64,000 nucleotides of DNA from Isochrysis galbana. Lineage: Eukaryota; Haptophyta; Isochrysidales; Isochrysidaceae. Numbering within the stretch: position 1 is the stretch's first letter; every line of letters starts with the position of its first letter. Location of the stretch: NCBI GenBank assembly GCA_018136815.1, contig CM030944.1:868456-932455 (forward strand), read 5' to 3'. Below are positions 33,830 through 44,979 of the stretch, in pieces. A program made the translations under genes and the position numbers. The notes under the pieces were generated by a model. That model was not told where the DNA came from, did no database searches, and was given only the letters and a program-made list of their open reading frames with translations.

Positions 33830-34754
33830 TAAGGTGTGGAACAAGATACCTAGATATCTAGATAATAGGCATAGAGGGAGCAAAATGAGCTAATAGTATC
33901 TAACAAGTTAGTGCTTCAGAGCTAATAGTATCTAACAAGATAGTAAATATTGCCAATAGTATTAACAGGGTAGATAGTGCCCTAGCCGGGTGCGCGAGTG
34001 CTGGGTTCGGGGCTGTGCATGCGAAAGGACAAATACGACAACGCAAGCGCCACACATACGCACTCACTGACAGTTGGCTGCAGCTAGCAAAGCATGCTCT
34101 AATGCTCTAATGTTTCATCCATCTGAGCAAACTTCAAATCATCATGCAGCTTCCTAGCTTTGGAGAATGCGCGCTCCACCCCCGCAGAAGAAGCCGGGCG
34201 CCCTAGGTATTGACGAGCCATCTTCGCCAACGTCGAAAGCCCCTAGGGTCTGCCAGTCGCGGCATCTTGCTTCTTGTCGTGATCGCGCGCTTTCCACCAA
34301 TCGAGGATGTCTATGTCCATGTTTGATACCTTGGGCATCGGCCCAAGTAGATCTGAAGATCATCCACATCTGCTTCTCCGGTTGCGTCCGACGGGTCGTC
34401 TTTGTCGGACGTTGGGGCCAACGGCATCCCCACAGCCCACAGCACTGGCGCGCACCGCGGCGAATAGTTTCACCGCCATGTGCGGAGGAGCAAGTGGGGG
34501 GGGGGGGGACAACAATGATGCGGGAGGGGGGGCGATATTCATAGTAGGGGGTGGTAAAACAAACCTTCGGAGAGCACCTACTATCTAGTTATATCATATA
34601 TCCAGATATTAAGGAGCTCAGAGGAGCTAATAGTATCTAACAAGTTAGTGCTTCAGAGCTAATTAATAGTATATATACAGTATATAACAAGTTAGCAAAT
34701 TTCACGAATAGTTTCTAACTAGATAGCCCCAAACCAAACCTATTCCACACCCTA
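33830..34754 (-). mobile_element. Deletion-derived hAT-family DNA transposon (925 bp) with TIRs and 8-bp target duplication
   Basis: The left terminus TAAGGTGTGGAAC and the reverse complement of the right terminus, TAGGGTGTGGAAT, form short inverted repeats. They are bordered by TTCCTTGT (33822-33829) and TTCCTTGG (34755-34762), a 7-of-8 match of the size hAT transposases generate. A near-identical block GAGCTAATAGTATCTAACAA (then GTTAGTGCTTCAGAGCTAA) lies near both ends at 33887 and 34624 in the same orientation; its CTAACAAGTTAG core is a palindrome, as expected of subterminal transposase-binding sites. Internally only the C-terminal transposase dimerisation region remains. Confidence 0.87.
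34099..34375 (-). pseudogene. hAT transposase C-terminal dimerisation domain, remnant
   Basis: On the minus strand the frame reads ...DVDDLQIYLG, then IDILDWWKARD, LSTLAKMARQYL, GRPASSAGVERAFSKARKL and DDLKFAQMDETLEH, ending at a stop at 34101. This is the conserved hAT C-terminal block (D-I-L-x-W-W, LA-x2-YL-x2-PASSA-x-VER-x-FS). One in-frame stop (34245-34243) interrupts it between GRP and LSTLAK, and nothing of the catalytic core is present, so it is non-functional. Confidence 0.85.
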
Positions 34755-34762
34755 TTCCTTGG

Positions 34763-34922
34763 CCATAGGAGAGTCCATCCCGACCGCCCCGAACCGCCCC
34801 TCGCAGGAATCGCCCGCGTTCGTACTCGACAACGACCTCTATCTACCTCCTCGACGCTGGGGCCGTCGACGCGTGGCTGGCGAGCGCCAATGTCAAGGAC
34901 GCCCTCGCGGCGCTCCTCTGCT
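34763..34922 (+). repeat. Duplicated gene fragment, copy 1 (partner at 53826-53985)
   Basis: The segment reads TCCATCCCGACCGCCCCGAA, then CGCCCCTCGCAGGAATCGCC and later GTCGACGCGTGGCTGGCGAG. It matches the order CATCCCGACCATCCCGACC, CGCCCCTCGCAGGATTCGCC and GTCCACGCGTGGCTGACGAG at 53826. Both could encode a helix of the type (V/A)-(D/H)-AWL-x-S, but here the frame appears shifted in the middle. CTCGCAG in both looks like a splice acceptor, so this may be a duplicated exon. Confidence 0.6.
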
Positions 34923-36805
34923 TGACACATGCCACATGCCACACATCACACATACATTACACATCAACATCAATCACACCGCGGAACTTGATGGGCTGGC
35001 TGCCTAACGCTGAAGCGTTGCGGCCGTCGTCCACGATCTCATCATTGTCTCTGTTTCGTGCGTGCCCACATTCTTCTCCCCTGCCTCCTGCTCCTCGTCA
35101 TGCAGCTGCTCCTCGGGCTCCACGTCCATCAACCATCAACCCGGACCCGGAGCGCAGACGAGGCCCTTGCGCCCGCGTCCTCTTTGAATCTGCGCGAAGG
35201 ATGAATCGCGGGTAACGCCTCTACACTCATAGCCATGGGGCATGGGCATGGGCCATGGCAGCGAGCCTGGAGCATGTGCGGGTGGCGGGGAGCGGGGAGC
35301 ATGAGTCACGAGTCACCTCTGCGCATGGCGTTTCGCGTTTCTGTCCTCGTCCTGTTCGCTCTCTCTAGAGACTCTCTAGCTTACAGCCCGCGCCACCCTC
35401 TCTCATCTTTCATCTATCACAGTACTAAGCCTGATTACGTATGTTTTCTGATAACATCGCTGGTGCCAGCACGTCAAAGTGACAGCGAGTAACGACGTAA
35501 CCGTTTTCTTTTCGGCTCTAGAGGTTTTGTTTTCCGCGGAACAGCGAACGGCCCGACCCAAATATCCACCAGAATATCCAGAGATAACCATTTCCGAAAA
35601 AGCCGCCCAAATATCCCAGTGTCATATTCGAACAAAACATACAAGCGCCCTCGACGCTATTCGACTGCACAGACCAAAAACCACTTGCGCTCTCGCCGAA
35701 ATTGCACCTAGTGCAAACGAGCAAGTAGCACACCAAGATCCATACAAAGGGAAGCAAGCAAACCAGGCACAACACGTCAACGACGCGCGCGCACGAGCGC
35801 TCAAGGGCTCGGAGCATTTACGACAAAGAGACAAAGGCAACCGGTAATGAAGATAGACCCAAAGCCCGCGTATCACAAATATTCTGCCGATGAATTCCGC
35901 GTGTAAGTTCGCAGCTCATCACAAATAGGCTGGCCAGAGTCGCCAGATTGTTCTCACGTGAAGCTATACGCGAAGTCAGGATCCAGGGCAGCGAAAAATG
36001 AAATTGCGCGGGGTGAGCCCTCAATCTCTCAGCAACAAGAAGGATTTTCCTCACACGAGTTCTTCCAAAAGCTGTCAGCGCTTAGCACCTTCAGTCAAGC
36101 AAGTAACAGTAACAACATTGCATTTGAAATGCCCGCGCAGATAGGTGGGATGGCCATGGCGCTCGGGCATGGCACACGAGATGCAGGCTCGCGCATGGAG
36201 AAGGCGTTTCAACGTGAAGTGGGGCGACATCGCCGTCCTCCAGCTGACGAAGTGTCACCCATGGGTGCCGCATGTCGACACGTAGCGTGATGCAATGCGA
36301 GCACAAGTAGGCACAGAGAATTGCTCTCGGCATTGTACAGTCGTCGTAGAAGCGCGAGGAAGACGGCGAAGACTTTTGGCTCACGAACTAACGGCCGGAA
36401 CCATTCGGCACATCATGCCCCGTACTTGATAAGTCACCCGAGGTAAAAGGCGCCCTGCGAGTTCCAGCGAGCGCCGCGTTCCATACTCATTATGCAGCAC
36501 TACACTTGCACGCAGAGACATCTTTCCCAACGCATCGCGTAGTATGCATCGCACTTTCGTCCATGACGCACCGCCGGCGCATATTGCGGGCCTGGCTGAA
36601 AGACGATGCTCTGCCCACAGCCCGAGAGACACGACTACACATGGTGCACAGGTGTCTGGCGATGTTGCGAATCATAACAAGCAGTGTGTTTGTTGTGGAG
36701 CCTGCTTCATCGCATCATCGAGCGAATGCATTCTTGCATTGCGATGTGCTTGATGCCCGAGGGCGGAACGAACGCATGGCAATTAAGATGAAATCCACCG
36801 ACAAC
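34923..36805. other. Accessory stretch without a recognised gene
   Basis: No supported coding region. A block at 35550-35700 (CCCAAATATCC words, then a CTCGACGCTATTCGACTG-like stretch) resembles 41960-42090 (TTCGACGCCATTCAACACAC, CAGACCCAAAAACG), suggesting a decayed dispersed repeat. The 3' UTR of the helicase gene lies at the right edge. Confidence 0.4.
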
Positions 36806-39764
36806 TTACCGCGCGTATTGGCCGTAATGCGTGTCTGGCGAGACACCGCCCTGAGCCATCGACTGCTGCTGCCACATCATGTTCATAGGCATCATACCGG
36901 CGGATGTGCCATCGGGCACTCCACCTTGAGGCTGCTGGTTGTAGAACTGGGCATACTGCGATGGTTGTATCCCCATCCAACCGGCGCCACCCCGGCCTCC
37001 GCCACCAGGATGTTGGGGGTAAGACGGCGGCGTCATTGGATGCGGCGGCATGCCACCCATGTGGTAACCTGCCCAGTTCTGGGGGTCAGGGCTGCCGCCA
37101 GGCATGCCACCGCTTGGGCGGCCATACATGCCCATCTGTTGCTGAGCATACTTGTTTTGCACAAACCCCCCCTGCTGCCATCCTCCAGACTGGCCGCCGC
37201 CGTAGGCCGGTGGATATCCGCTCGCCTGCATACCGGGGACGCCGCCCGTCGACGAGTGGCGATACTGTCGTACCTGTGCGTTGGAGCGGTAGTCACGCCC
37301 ACCAAACTTGCCGCGGCCTTGATATCGATTGCCATTGTGGCCAGCGGCGCGGGCGTATGAAAGTAGCCAGTCCGGCACCAACTGTTGTGCTTCTTGCAAG
37401 AGGGTCACAAGGTCGCGAGCTACGTGCTTGTTTGCCGGTGAGAACAAGGATGAGGCGAGGCCGGACTTGCCCATACGACCAGTGCGACCGATGCGGTGGA
37501 CGTACGAGTTGATGTCCCTTGGGAGCTCATAGTTGATGACGTGCATACAATCGGGCACGTCGAGACCGCGTGCTGCGACGTCGGTCGCCACGAGCACAGC
37601 AGGATGGCCTCGTCTGAATGACGCAAGAGCGTATTCGCGCTCTCGCTGAGAGCGGTCGCCGTGTATGGACGTGGCCGCGATCTGTGAACGGTAAAAAAAC
37701 TCTTCCAGCTGCTCAGCCGCCCGCTTTGTCTCAACAAAGACGATCGTGCGTCCAGCATTAGCCATGACCAGTTCGAGAAGCACGCGCCGTTTGTCGTTTT
37801 CCTCGCAGAAGTGGACTGACTGCGTGATGAGTGCAGTGGTTGAGCCCACGCGCCCGACAGCCACAAAGATGTAGCGCGTCATGAATTCGGAGGCGAGCTT
37901 CTGGATCTCTTTCGGAAAGGTAGCTGAGAACATCAGCGTTTGTCGGTGCCCCGTTGGCGGCATGCCCTCCTGCTCGACAACCCGCCTAATTTGCGGCTCG
38001 AAGCCCATGTCCAGCATCCGGTCGGCCTCATCCAACACTAAGTGATTTACACGAGTGAGCCTGACCTTGCCGCGTTCGATCAAGTCCACTAGACGGCCGG
38101 GTGTTGCCACAAGTACTTGGCACCCCTTGTCGAGCTGATGGATCTGTGACTTGATCTCTGCGCCGCCATAAACAACCACTGAATGGCAGCGAGAACGGTG
38201 CACGAAGCGCAGCGCCTCCTTATGGATCTGCGTGGCCAGCTCGCGCGTAGGCGAGAGCACGAGGCATCGAGGCTCGGCGCAGCCGTAAGTACGCTCAAAG
38301 CGGTTGCCATCCAAAGCGGTCATGATGTGGTTGAGGCAGGGGAAGAGGAAAGCCCCCGTTTTGCCGGAGCCCGTCTGTGCACATGCCATTAGGTCTCGCC
38401 CAGCCAAGCCCACAGGGATTGCGTGGCGCTGGACGGGTGTCGGCCGCACGTATCGTGCGTACTCGATATTGCGTTGCAGCTGCGGGTGAAGAGACAACTC
38501 GGAGAATTGCTCGACGGGATGAGGGCAATCCTCGCCCGACGCCTCCACGGGAATATCATCGTACGCATCCATATTAGTAGGGACATCGCTCACAGGAGGT
38601 GGTGGCGGAGCTTGAACCATGTCCTGCCAGCCTCCACGCCCTTTCTCACCGCGGCCCCCGCCGCGACCGCCGCGCCCGCCGCGGCCACTACCCTTGCCAC
38701 TACCCCGACCCATGCCGGATTCGAAACTACCCATGTGCTGGCCAGCGGGTATGCCGTGCGCGCTCATCACGTGGGCGCCTGGCATCATGTGTGCTACCGG
38801 CGTGGGAGTTGGCGGAACGGCTGGGGGCACAGCAGCCATTTGTGCCGTCGGTGTCCCATTGAGAGCGCCCGGAGGACCCATGGGTGTGGACGCACCGCCA
38901 GTACCTCCAGCCATGTAGCTCGGGGGCGGTGGCATCCCTTCGAATCCGCTAGAGGCGATGACCATCTGCTCATACAGGCCTGGCATTGTCGCCGCCTGTG
39001 CGGCCAGGTTCAGTGGTGCGACGCCCGGCATTGTGACTCCATCGTAAAACTGCACTGACCAGTCCCGTCCGTTCGTAATACGCCAGGTGCCTTCAGTAAC
39101 ATGGCCTTCAGCTACCACCTGCAGTCCTGGCGCGAAAGTCTTCAGCGCGGTATTGATACCTTTGAGTGTCTGGTGTGTCCTCCAGCCACCCGAAGACAGC
39201 GAGAGATCCCCATTTGCACGAACAATTATTATATTAGTTTGATGGAGGCGAACGAAAGTGTCGCCATCCATCGTGTACACCTGCGTGTTCTGCCCGCGTG
39301 CGCGATTGTCGACGGCACGCATCTGTGACTGTGCGGCATCCGCGCCACGTCCATCGGTCATAGCACCATTGGCTGCAGCACCACCATTCTCACTAGCGAT
39401 GCTCATAGCATGCATGCCAGTACTCAATGTTGCGTCGGAATCGAGGGGCGTCTCACCGCCAACTCTGCTGACTCCGTTACCTTTGCTTGACGGTGCCGCA
39501 GCCACAGCTGCACTTGCAACATTAGCTGCCTGCCGTGGAGCAGAGCGCAAAGCGCAGTCACCAAGACCAGCATGTGAACCATGTGCACCAGTCACTCGTA
39601 GAGAGCGTGAGCAAGCCACTGTGACACAGCTGTGCCCTGTGCATCCTGCGCGCGCACAGCACGATATGCGACGTCGGGCTGGCTGGTGCGGTATATTTGC
39701 AGCGCACCTCGCCATCGCCGTTAGTCGGAATGTTCGGCTGGCTCTGTTCCTCTTGATCTGCCAT
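36806..39764 (-). CDS. DEAD-box ATP-dependent RNA helicase, DDX3/Ded1 subfamily
   Basis: Model: join(36806..39529, 39708..39764), about 926 residues. Exon 1 is MADQEEQSQPNIPTNGDGE; a GT-AG intron (39530-39707) then joins in phase to AANVASAAV. Residues about 101-187 form a globular domain I cannot assign (contains NIIIVRANGDLSLSSGGW and WRITNGRDWSVQFYDG). A Met/Gly/Pro-rich linker and an RGG-type stretch (about 293-320) precede the helicase core. Core motifs: Q motif (PTPVQ), AQTGSGKT (about 403-410), PTRELA, TPGR, DEAD (about 519-522), SAT (554-556), RGLDVPD and HRIGRTGR (697-704). The tail is Gly/Gln-rich. Ded1/DDX3 helicases remodel mRNA leaders for translation initiation and join RNP granules. 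The stop codon TAA overlaps a perfect donor (CGG/TAAGT context), so an alternative spliced tail is possible. Confidence 0.95.
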
Positions 39765-40035
39765 TGGACCAGTCCTCCTGCCCGTCAGCCTGCCGCAGGG
39801 GAGGCTGGCACACTGGTTGAGCCCCCACGCGCGTGCGAATGCGCGGGTGGCAGCAGAGGGGTGTGGAGCGTGGCAGTATGCCTGGCGCGTACCTGTATCC
39901 CTCCGTCACGTCAGACGAGTACAGCAGAGAGCCGGGAAGGGCAGGGGGGAAGGGGGGCGGGGCGGGGGGGGGGCCGCCGGCGGGCTCGCTCGCAGGGGGG
40001 AAGAGGGAGCAGAGGGAGAGGGAGGGAGGGGGGAG

Positions 40036-40173
<138 letters not shown>

Positions 40174-40499
40174 CAGAGAGGCAGAGAGGGAGGGAGAGTG
40201 GAGGGTGAGGAAGCGAAATATAAAGGGGAAGAGGGTGAGAAGGAAGGGGGAGGAGGGGTGGGAGGCCGAACTACTGGTGGGCAGCGCAGTCGCTCTCACG
40301 ATCGCGTCCCGTGGCCCTCCCCCCCCCACTCCCCTCTCCTCACTCCCCCCTCCTCCTCTTTCTTTGCCCCTCGCCATCAAGCCGTGGTGGGCCCACAGCG
40401 TCGGCACGCGCCCCCCCGCCCCCCGCCCCCCCCCCCCCCGCCCCCGCGCCCACCCCCCCCCGGCCGGCCGGCCTCGTCCCCCCCCCCCCCCTCCCCTTT

Positions 40500-41090
40500 T
40501 AAAGTTTATCCGTTGATCGCCCAGCTGCCCCGCCGCCCCATCCCCTCTCCCCCGGTGCGTGGACATGACGAGGGTTCTTGACGACACTCTCCTAGAGTAT
40601 TGTACTTTACCTTAGTGGTTAGTGGCTCATCTAGCCCACCTCGTTTGAACCACCCATAGGATGGTCCATGAATAGACAGCATCGTGATGTAGAAAAGAGG
40701 TAACATCGAGTACAGTATGGGTGCACCATTAAGAAAACAGGACTCAAAAGCTTCTAAAGCTTTCTTGCCCCCACCGGGCTCCGCCCCGGGCTCCTTATTT
40801 GAGGTTTCTTAGGGACGGGGTGGGGTGGGGGTGGGGTGGGGGTTTCTTATTTCTTATTTCTTGTGGAGACAAAAGTCGAGTGCGCGGGTCAACCCCGCAG
40901 CCAAATAGTGGGTGTTTGTGGAGCCAGTGTCCCGTGTTGAGGATGGAGCGGGTGAGGAGAGTGGCAATGAGAGCGCGGACAATGCACTGGAGTTGGAGCG
41001 TACCCTGGGACGCCTGGCTGACCTACTTGCGAGTGACAGCGAGCAGAGTGATGAGTGATGGTGAATAGTGCACATGTGCACACGGACAAA
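40500..41090. other. Intergenic stretch without a recognised gene
   Basis: There are G/T-rich short repeats (40818-40850) and several short frames without protein-like features. Confidence 0.35.
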
Positions 41091-41095
41091 AAATT

Positions 41096-41745
41096 CCGTC
41101 CTAGAAACTAGGACCACGTCCTAGAAAATTCTTGGATTTCTAGGACTCTGCCGATCATGCCTCCATTGTAGCCCATGGTGAGCTTATGAGACATCCCATC
41201 ACCTGGAGCAAACCATCTCCACAACCCATTCAACCTTAGCTCTCCCCATGACCAACTCTGCGGAGCTTGTCTTTGCTTACTTTTGCTACCACATTCAGCA
41301 TGCGGTGCTGCACTCGGGCGTCCGCTCGCACCAGAGGAGTTTTATTTTAGACCTTTTGGAGCAGTTGCAGTTGGCTAGCGGATTGGACACTTAGATGACA
41401 AAACCAAGCTTGGTGGTGACTGAAGGTCTCAAAGAGGGCAGTCAAATCAACATTTCATCTCCTGGGGACCATGGGTAGAAGAGCTCCCCATTGGGTGGTA
41501 TCAGCCATTTCTCCCGTTTCTAGGACAAGCAGCAATTCCGACCAGGTGACCCGCAGACGCGTCACAAAACTTGGTGTTGCTGAGGGAATGGTGCCTAGGT
41601 ACACTTGGAACATTTAATGAGGACATGCATGTGGTAACTCAATAGCCAAGGTTTGGGACAAAATAACATGGTATGCTCATGTTCTCACCTAGCAAAGTCC
41701 GTCCTAGTTTCTAGGACTGGTCCTAGAAAGCTGGGTACCTTTATC
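41096..41745. mobile_element. Low-GC block bounded by palindromic CCTAGAAA/TTTCTAGG repeats, candidate MITE
   Basis: The left border contains CCGTCCTAGAAACTAGGACC and ACGTCCTAGAAA; the right border contains CCGTCCTAGTTTCTAGGACT and GGTCCTAGAAAG. The reverse complement of the right border (CTAGGACCAGTCCTAGAAAC) matches the left (CTAGGACCACGTCCTAGAAA) with one inserted base. An extra TTTCTAGGAC lies inside, near 41517. No coding content or certain target duplication was found. Confidence 0.6.
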
Positions 41746-41814
41746 CGCACATGCCAGCACAGCACGTATGTATGCATTACAGTATGTACATAATGTACTA
41801 CATATGTCATATAT

Positions 41815-41850
41815 TAGGGCGGTCAAACAGGGCTTTTAACTTCTAAGGGT
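41815..41850 (+). repeat. GGGCGGTCAAAC-type repeat, left end only
   Basis: TAGGGCGGTCAAACAGGGCT followed by TTTAACTTCTAAGGG matches the end at 53442. The matching body is not evident beyond about 40 nt, so this is a fragment or a diverged copy. Confidence 0.65.
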
Positions 41851-42721
41851 GAAAATTCACTAAGTCAAGATTGAGGTTTTATCGCGAGATCTTAGGATAT
41901 GCTACTGGAAATGGGTGTATTAGGCAGAATCTTATGAGAAATATGATATTTAAATATGCACATTTTCGACGCCATTCAACACACAGACCCAAAAACGTTT
42001 TCGCGCTCGTGCGAAATCGACGTCGACCACAAAAGTGCACCACAGGTCGCGCTGTGCGACGCGCGCCTGCGTTCCCCGGGCACGGTTACCCCCGGGCAGG
42101 CAGTACAAAACCCTGCGCGGGCGCACCGCGTCGCCTGCGCCCTCCACCTCGCCCCTGCTGGCATCTACTGCCAGCCCCTCGCGCGCATGCAGTGCGCGGC
42201 AGGCCGCGAGGCGTCAAAATGACGGTGCTGCGCATGATGGGCTGCCCCATCACGCGCGGCACCGCCTCAGCATGGTGGAAGGGGGTGCCTGCTGGCCTCC
42301 TGGCCGCGCAGACTCTCGCCAGAGCGGCCACAGGCCGCTTGCGAGGCCACTGGCGAGGCCAGCGACCATCGCTGCGGCCGCCATCGCGCGCCGCCGCAGG
42401 AGAAAAAGATCAAATTGATTATAGTTTTGCCAAATTATAACCATAGTAATTCTAATTTAAGGCTTCATTTCACCAGTCCAAGACACATATGAGCACAATA
42501 CATGACCATCAGCATGCCCAAATGCCAATGTTTCGGTAGCCAACCAGTCTTACCATATGAGACTGTCGAATCATCGAGAGAAAAGGAGGGGTTGTCTCTC
42601 GAAATCGAACGTGAGACGCTCGAAGACACGAGGCTGTCCGTCAATTCAGCACGTCAATGCGAAAACAAAACTACTTTTTGTGCTCTCCATGTTGGGATGT
42701 TGTGCTATAAAAACGAGTAGC

Positions 42722-42756
42722 TGATGTCAGCTGATGAGGTCCATCAGCTGACATCA
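42722..42756. repeat. Perfect 15-bp hairpin of the CAGCTG palindromic family
   Basis: TGATGTCAGCTGATG and CATCAGCTGACATCA are exact reverse complements separated by the loop AGGTC. A further ATATCAGCTGACATCAGTGA follows at about 42780. Confidence 0.9.
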
Positions 42757-42864
42757 CCTCAAAGGCTCTGAGCGAGCAGAATATCAGCTGACATCAGTGA
42801 CCTGTGTCTTTGCTGCAAATGTAAATATCACATAACGCCACAAACTTGCCCGTTAACGGGCCCC

Positions 42865-42930
42865 TAGCGGCTCAGGTTGCCCTGCGCGTGCGGTGTGCGA
42901 TGTCGGGCACGGGTTCAAACCTCAGTTTGG
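42865..42930 (+). repeat. Possible tRNA-related (SINE-like) segment
   Basis: GGGTTCAAACCTC resembles an RNA polymerase III B box and TAGCGGCTCAGG, about 40 nt upstream, resembles an A box. The T-stem pairing is poor and no full cloverleaf forms, so it is not a functional tRNA gene. A decayed SINE head is the charitable reading. Confidence 0.25.
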
Positions 42931-42943
42931 CTTATTTTACATA

Positions 42944-43955
42944 CTACCTCCGTTCCATTACTCAGATGTCAAGGAGGCTTTATACAATAACTGTCAGCTA
43001 GACACTAATATTGGGGCCCCGCCAAAGATGTTAGAGGGGAGAGGGTACATTGGGGCTTAACATGAACATTTTGTTTCATCTCAATAGTGTGATTCGCACC
43101 TACGGACAAAGTCACAAAGAAAGGAATTCTAATCAGTGTCAGTGTCCTCGAGCACATCACAGATCACGGCGGTGCGGCAAATCATACTCATTCGATCCCT
43201 CCACCTCAACGATGCGCGCCAACACCAGGCTTTAGTTATTGAAGAGAGCACTAAATTCTTCAGGGGGTGTATTCATGCTGAATGCTTGCTCACAATTGCA
43301 CAGTGGCAAGGCCACCAGCACCCTTGCGGCATGCCGGCAGACGTTCCGCCTCAGCCAGCCGCCAGCTGATGATGTTCGGCTGACCTCAGTCGGATAGCGC
43401 GGGCCAACATGATACTTCTCCCACAATGCCGCGTGCGCTCGCTGCCACTCCTTCCCATGCTTCGGCTCGGGCAGCCGCTCGCGCTCGTATGCTCGTATGC
43501 CACAGCAATTGCCGCCTGGCAGTTCGGCGTCAATGACCACTGCCACTTCTTGGACGGTGGGGCCGCATCCTCCTTGGGCGTGCTGGGCGGCTCAGGAGGC
43601 TGCTCGGGAGAAGCAGGACGGCAGCGCCTCACAAAGTCGCCACCGGTGCGCCTCCCATGCTGCTGGGGCTCGACCACCTTCAGGCGCGCCATGCGGCCCG
43701 GCTCTCGCGAGAGAGGCGGAGCGGCGAGAGCTTTCGTGGCAAGGCGATCGGCCGTGTAGCTAGGGGGCGCCAAAATCGTGTTTGATCAATACTGAAAATA
43801 TAATATTCGGACGCCCTTGGTGGCTTTGGGTGCCAGATTTTTTGGTGGTCTTTCGCCCCAGTGTACCCGCTATTCCCCTCTCCACACGAATTTCTTTTAT
43901 GTCAACTTTACTGTCCCTATTTTGGCGATGCGGTTCAGTAATGGAACGGAGGTAG
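42944..43955. mobile_element. Stowaway-like / Tc1-mariner-type element, 1.01 kb, with perfect 19-bp TIRs and TA duplication
   Basis: The left terminus CTACCTCCGTTCCATTACT (42944-42962) is the exact reverse complement of the right terminus (43937-43955). TA stands immediately outside on each side (42942-42943 and 43956-43957). The terminus closely resembles the plant Stowaway consensus (CTCCCTCCGT...), which belongs to the Tc1/mariner superfamily. Internal minus-strand frames (43232-43773) are Pro/Ala-rich at first, then more ordinary, but I see no convincing DDE/D catalytic motif, so it is probably non-autonomous. Perfect termini suggest recent activity. Confidence 0.88.
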
Positions 43956-44030
43956 TATGTTTTTCTTTGGCTGTAGAAAGTAAAGAGGACTGCGTGTTTT
44001 GTTTTTCTCCCCGCTCCAAGCTGCTGACAA

Positions 44031-44110
44031 CTGACAACTGACATCAGTTGTCAGCTTGAGGTGAACTGACACTGATGTAAAAAGCTGACGTCAGTACTGA
44101 TGCACCATCA
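44031..44110. repeat. CAGCTG-family palindromic cluster, copy 3
   Basis: CTGACAACTGA (44031-44041) and TCAGTTGTCAG (44044-44054) pair perfectly around CA. Further words (AAAAAGCTGACGTCAGTACT, GATGCACCATCACTGA) follow. With the hairpin at 42722 it brackets the Stowaway-like element. Confidence 0.7.
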
Positions 44111-44114
44111 CTGA

Positions 44115-44722
44115 CCTTACCTGCCCCTTGAGCCTTGAGCTGTGCTCCCGTGCTCCCAGGCCCTTGCAGGCCACCTGGACCTGGGGACTTGAAGAGGGGC
44201 CGCAGGCGCGCGCCATGGGCCCCCGCCGCAGTAAGGGAAGAGAGGAGGAAAAGGGAAGAGGGAGGGGAGGGGCAGCTCTCCCCTCCGGTGTTTACGTGAC
44301 TTCTCGACATATTTGGGTAAGAGAAGACGGGGGCGCCAGAGCCAGGAGCAGGAGCAGGAGGGAAGGGCCGCGGCTCGCCGCGGCCACTCGCTCGGGCGAG
44401 GGAGATTAGCGCTCTAGGCCCCTAAACTCACGGGTGCCCCCCCCTCCCCCTCCTGCGTTGTTTTACCCGAAAGGGGTTTCCCCCCAGCGTGGCCTCGAGG
44501 AGAGAGGAGAGGGTGTGCTGGTGCTGGGTGCTGGGTGCTGGGGTGCACAGGGTCGGTGCGTGCACTGGGGGGAGGGGGGAGGACAAATATCGAGGGGAAG
44601 GGGGCAGTGCGCAGTGCCCCCTCCCCCCGATACCACTCGGACACCTGGCTCGTCAGGCATGGCGGGATTCCGGGACTGAAAAGTTGTGTCCAATTACCTA
44701 GTGGGGTTGGCTAGGATAAGAT
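44115..44722 (+). repeat. Dispersed repeat, truncated copy of the 59489-60022 tail in opposite orientation
   Basis: Landmarks shared in reverse orientation with 59489-60022: GCGCGCGCCATGGGCCCCCG, GGGTAAGAGAAGACGGGGGC, ACCCGAAAGGGGTTT, GACAAATATCGAGGGGA, CATGGCGGGATTCCGGGAC, GTGTCCAATTA and TGGGGTTGGCTAGGATA. Both copies end at the same GGCTAGGATA followed by A/T-rich DNA, as expected when one copy is truncated at its upstream side. Confidence 0.85.
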
Positions 44723-44979
44723 TAATGATTTAATGAATCCACTCCCCTCAGCTTTCACTTTTCAGGATTTGAAATCTTGTAGAAAAACGTGATTCTTGAG
44801 CTTTCCCTCAAACTTCGAATTGTGAATTCTGAAGGTACTCCTATCCTTCATTGTTTACTTCAAGATTTGCGTTTTCCCCCTCCACTGAGCGACTTGATTT
44901 CCCGCGCGCGCCCCGAGGCTGGCCTGCCCCCCACCCAAGAGCCACCGCCATCGAGCCGTGACGGTGGAGGCAGGAGAGC

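Noticed and set aside
33830-34754. Solo retroelement end based on the direct 39-nt repeat
   Set aside because: Inverted termini, 8-bp target duplication and hAT dimerisation motif show a DNA transposon instead.
42865-42930. tRNA gene
   Set aside because: B-box-like sequence but no cloverleaf with paired acceptor, anticodon and T stems.
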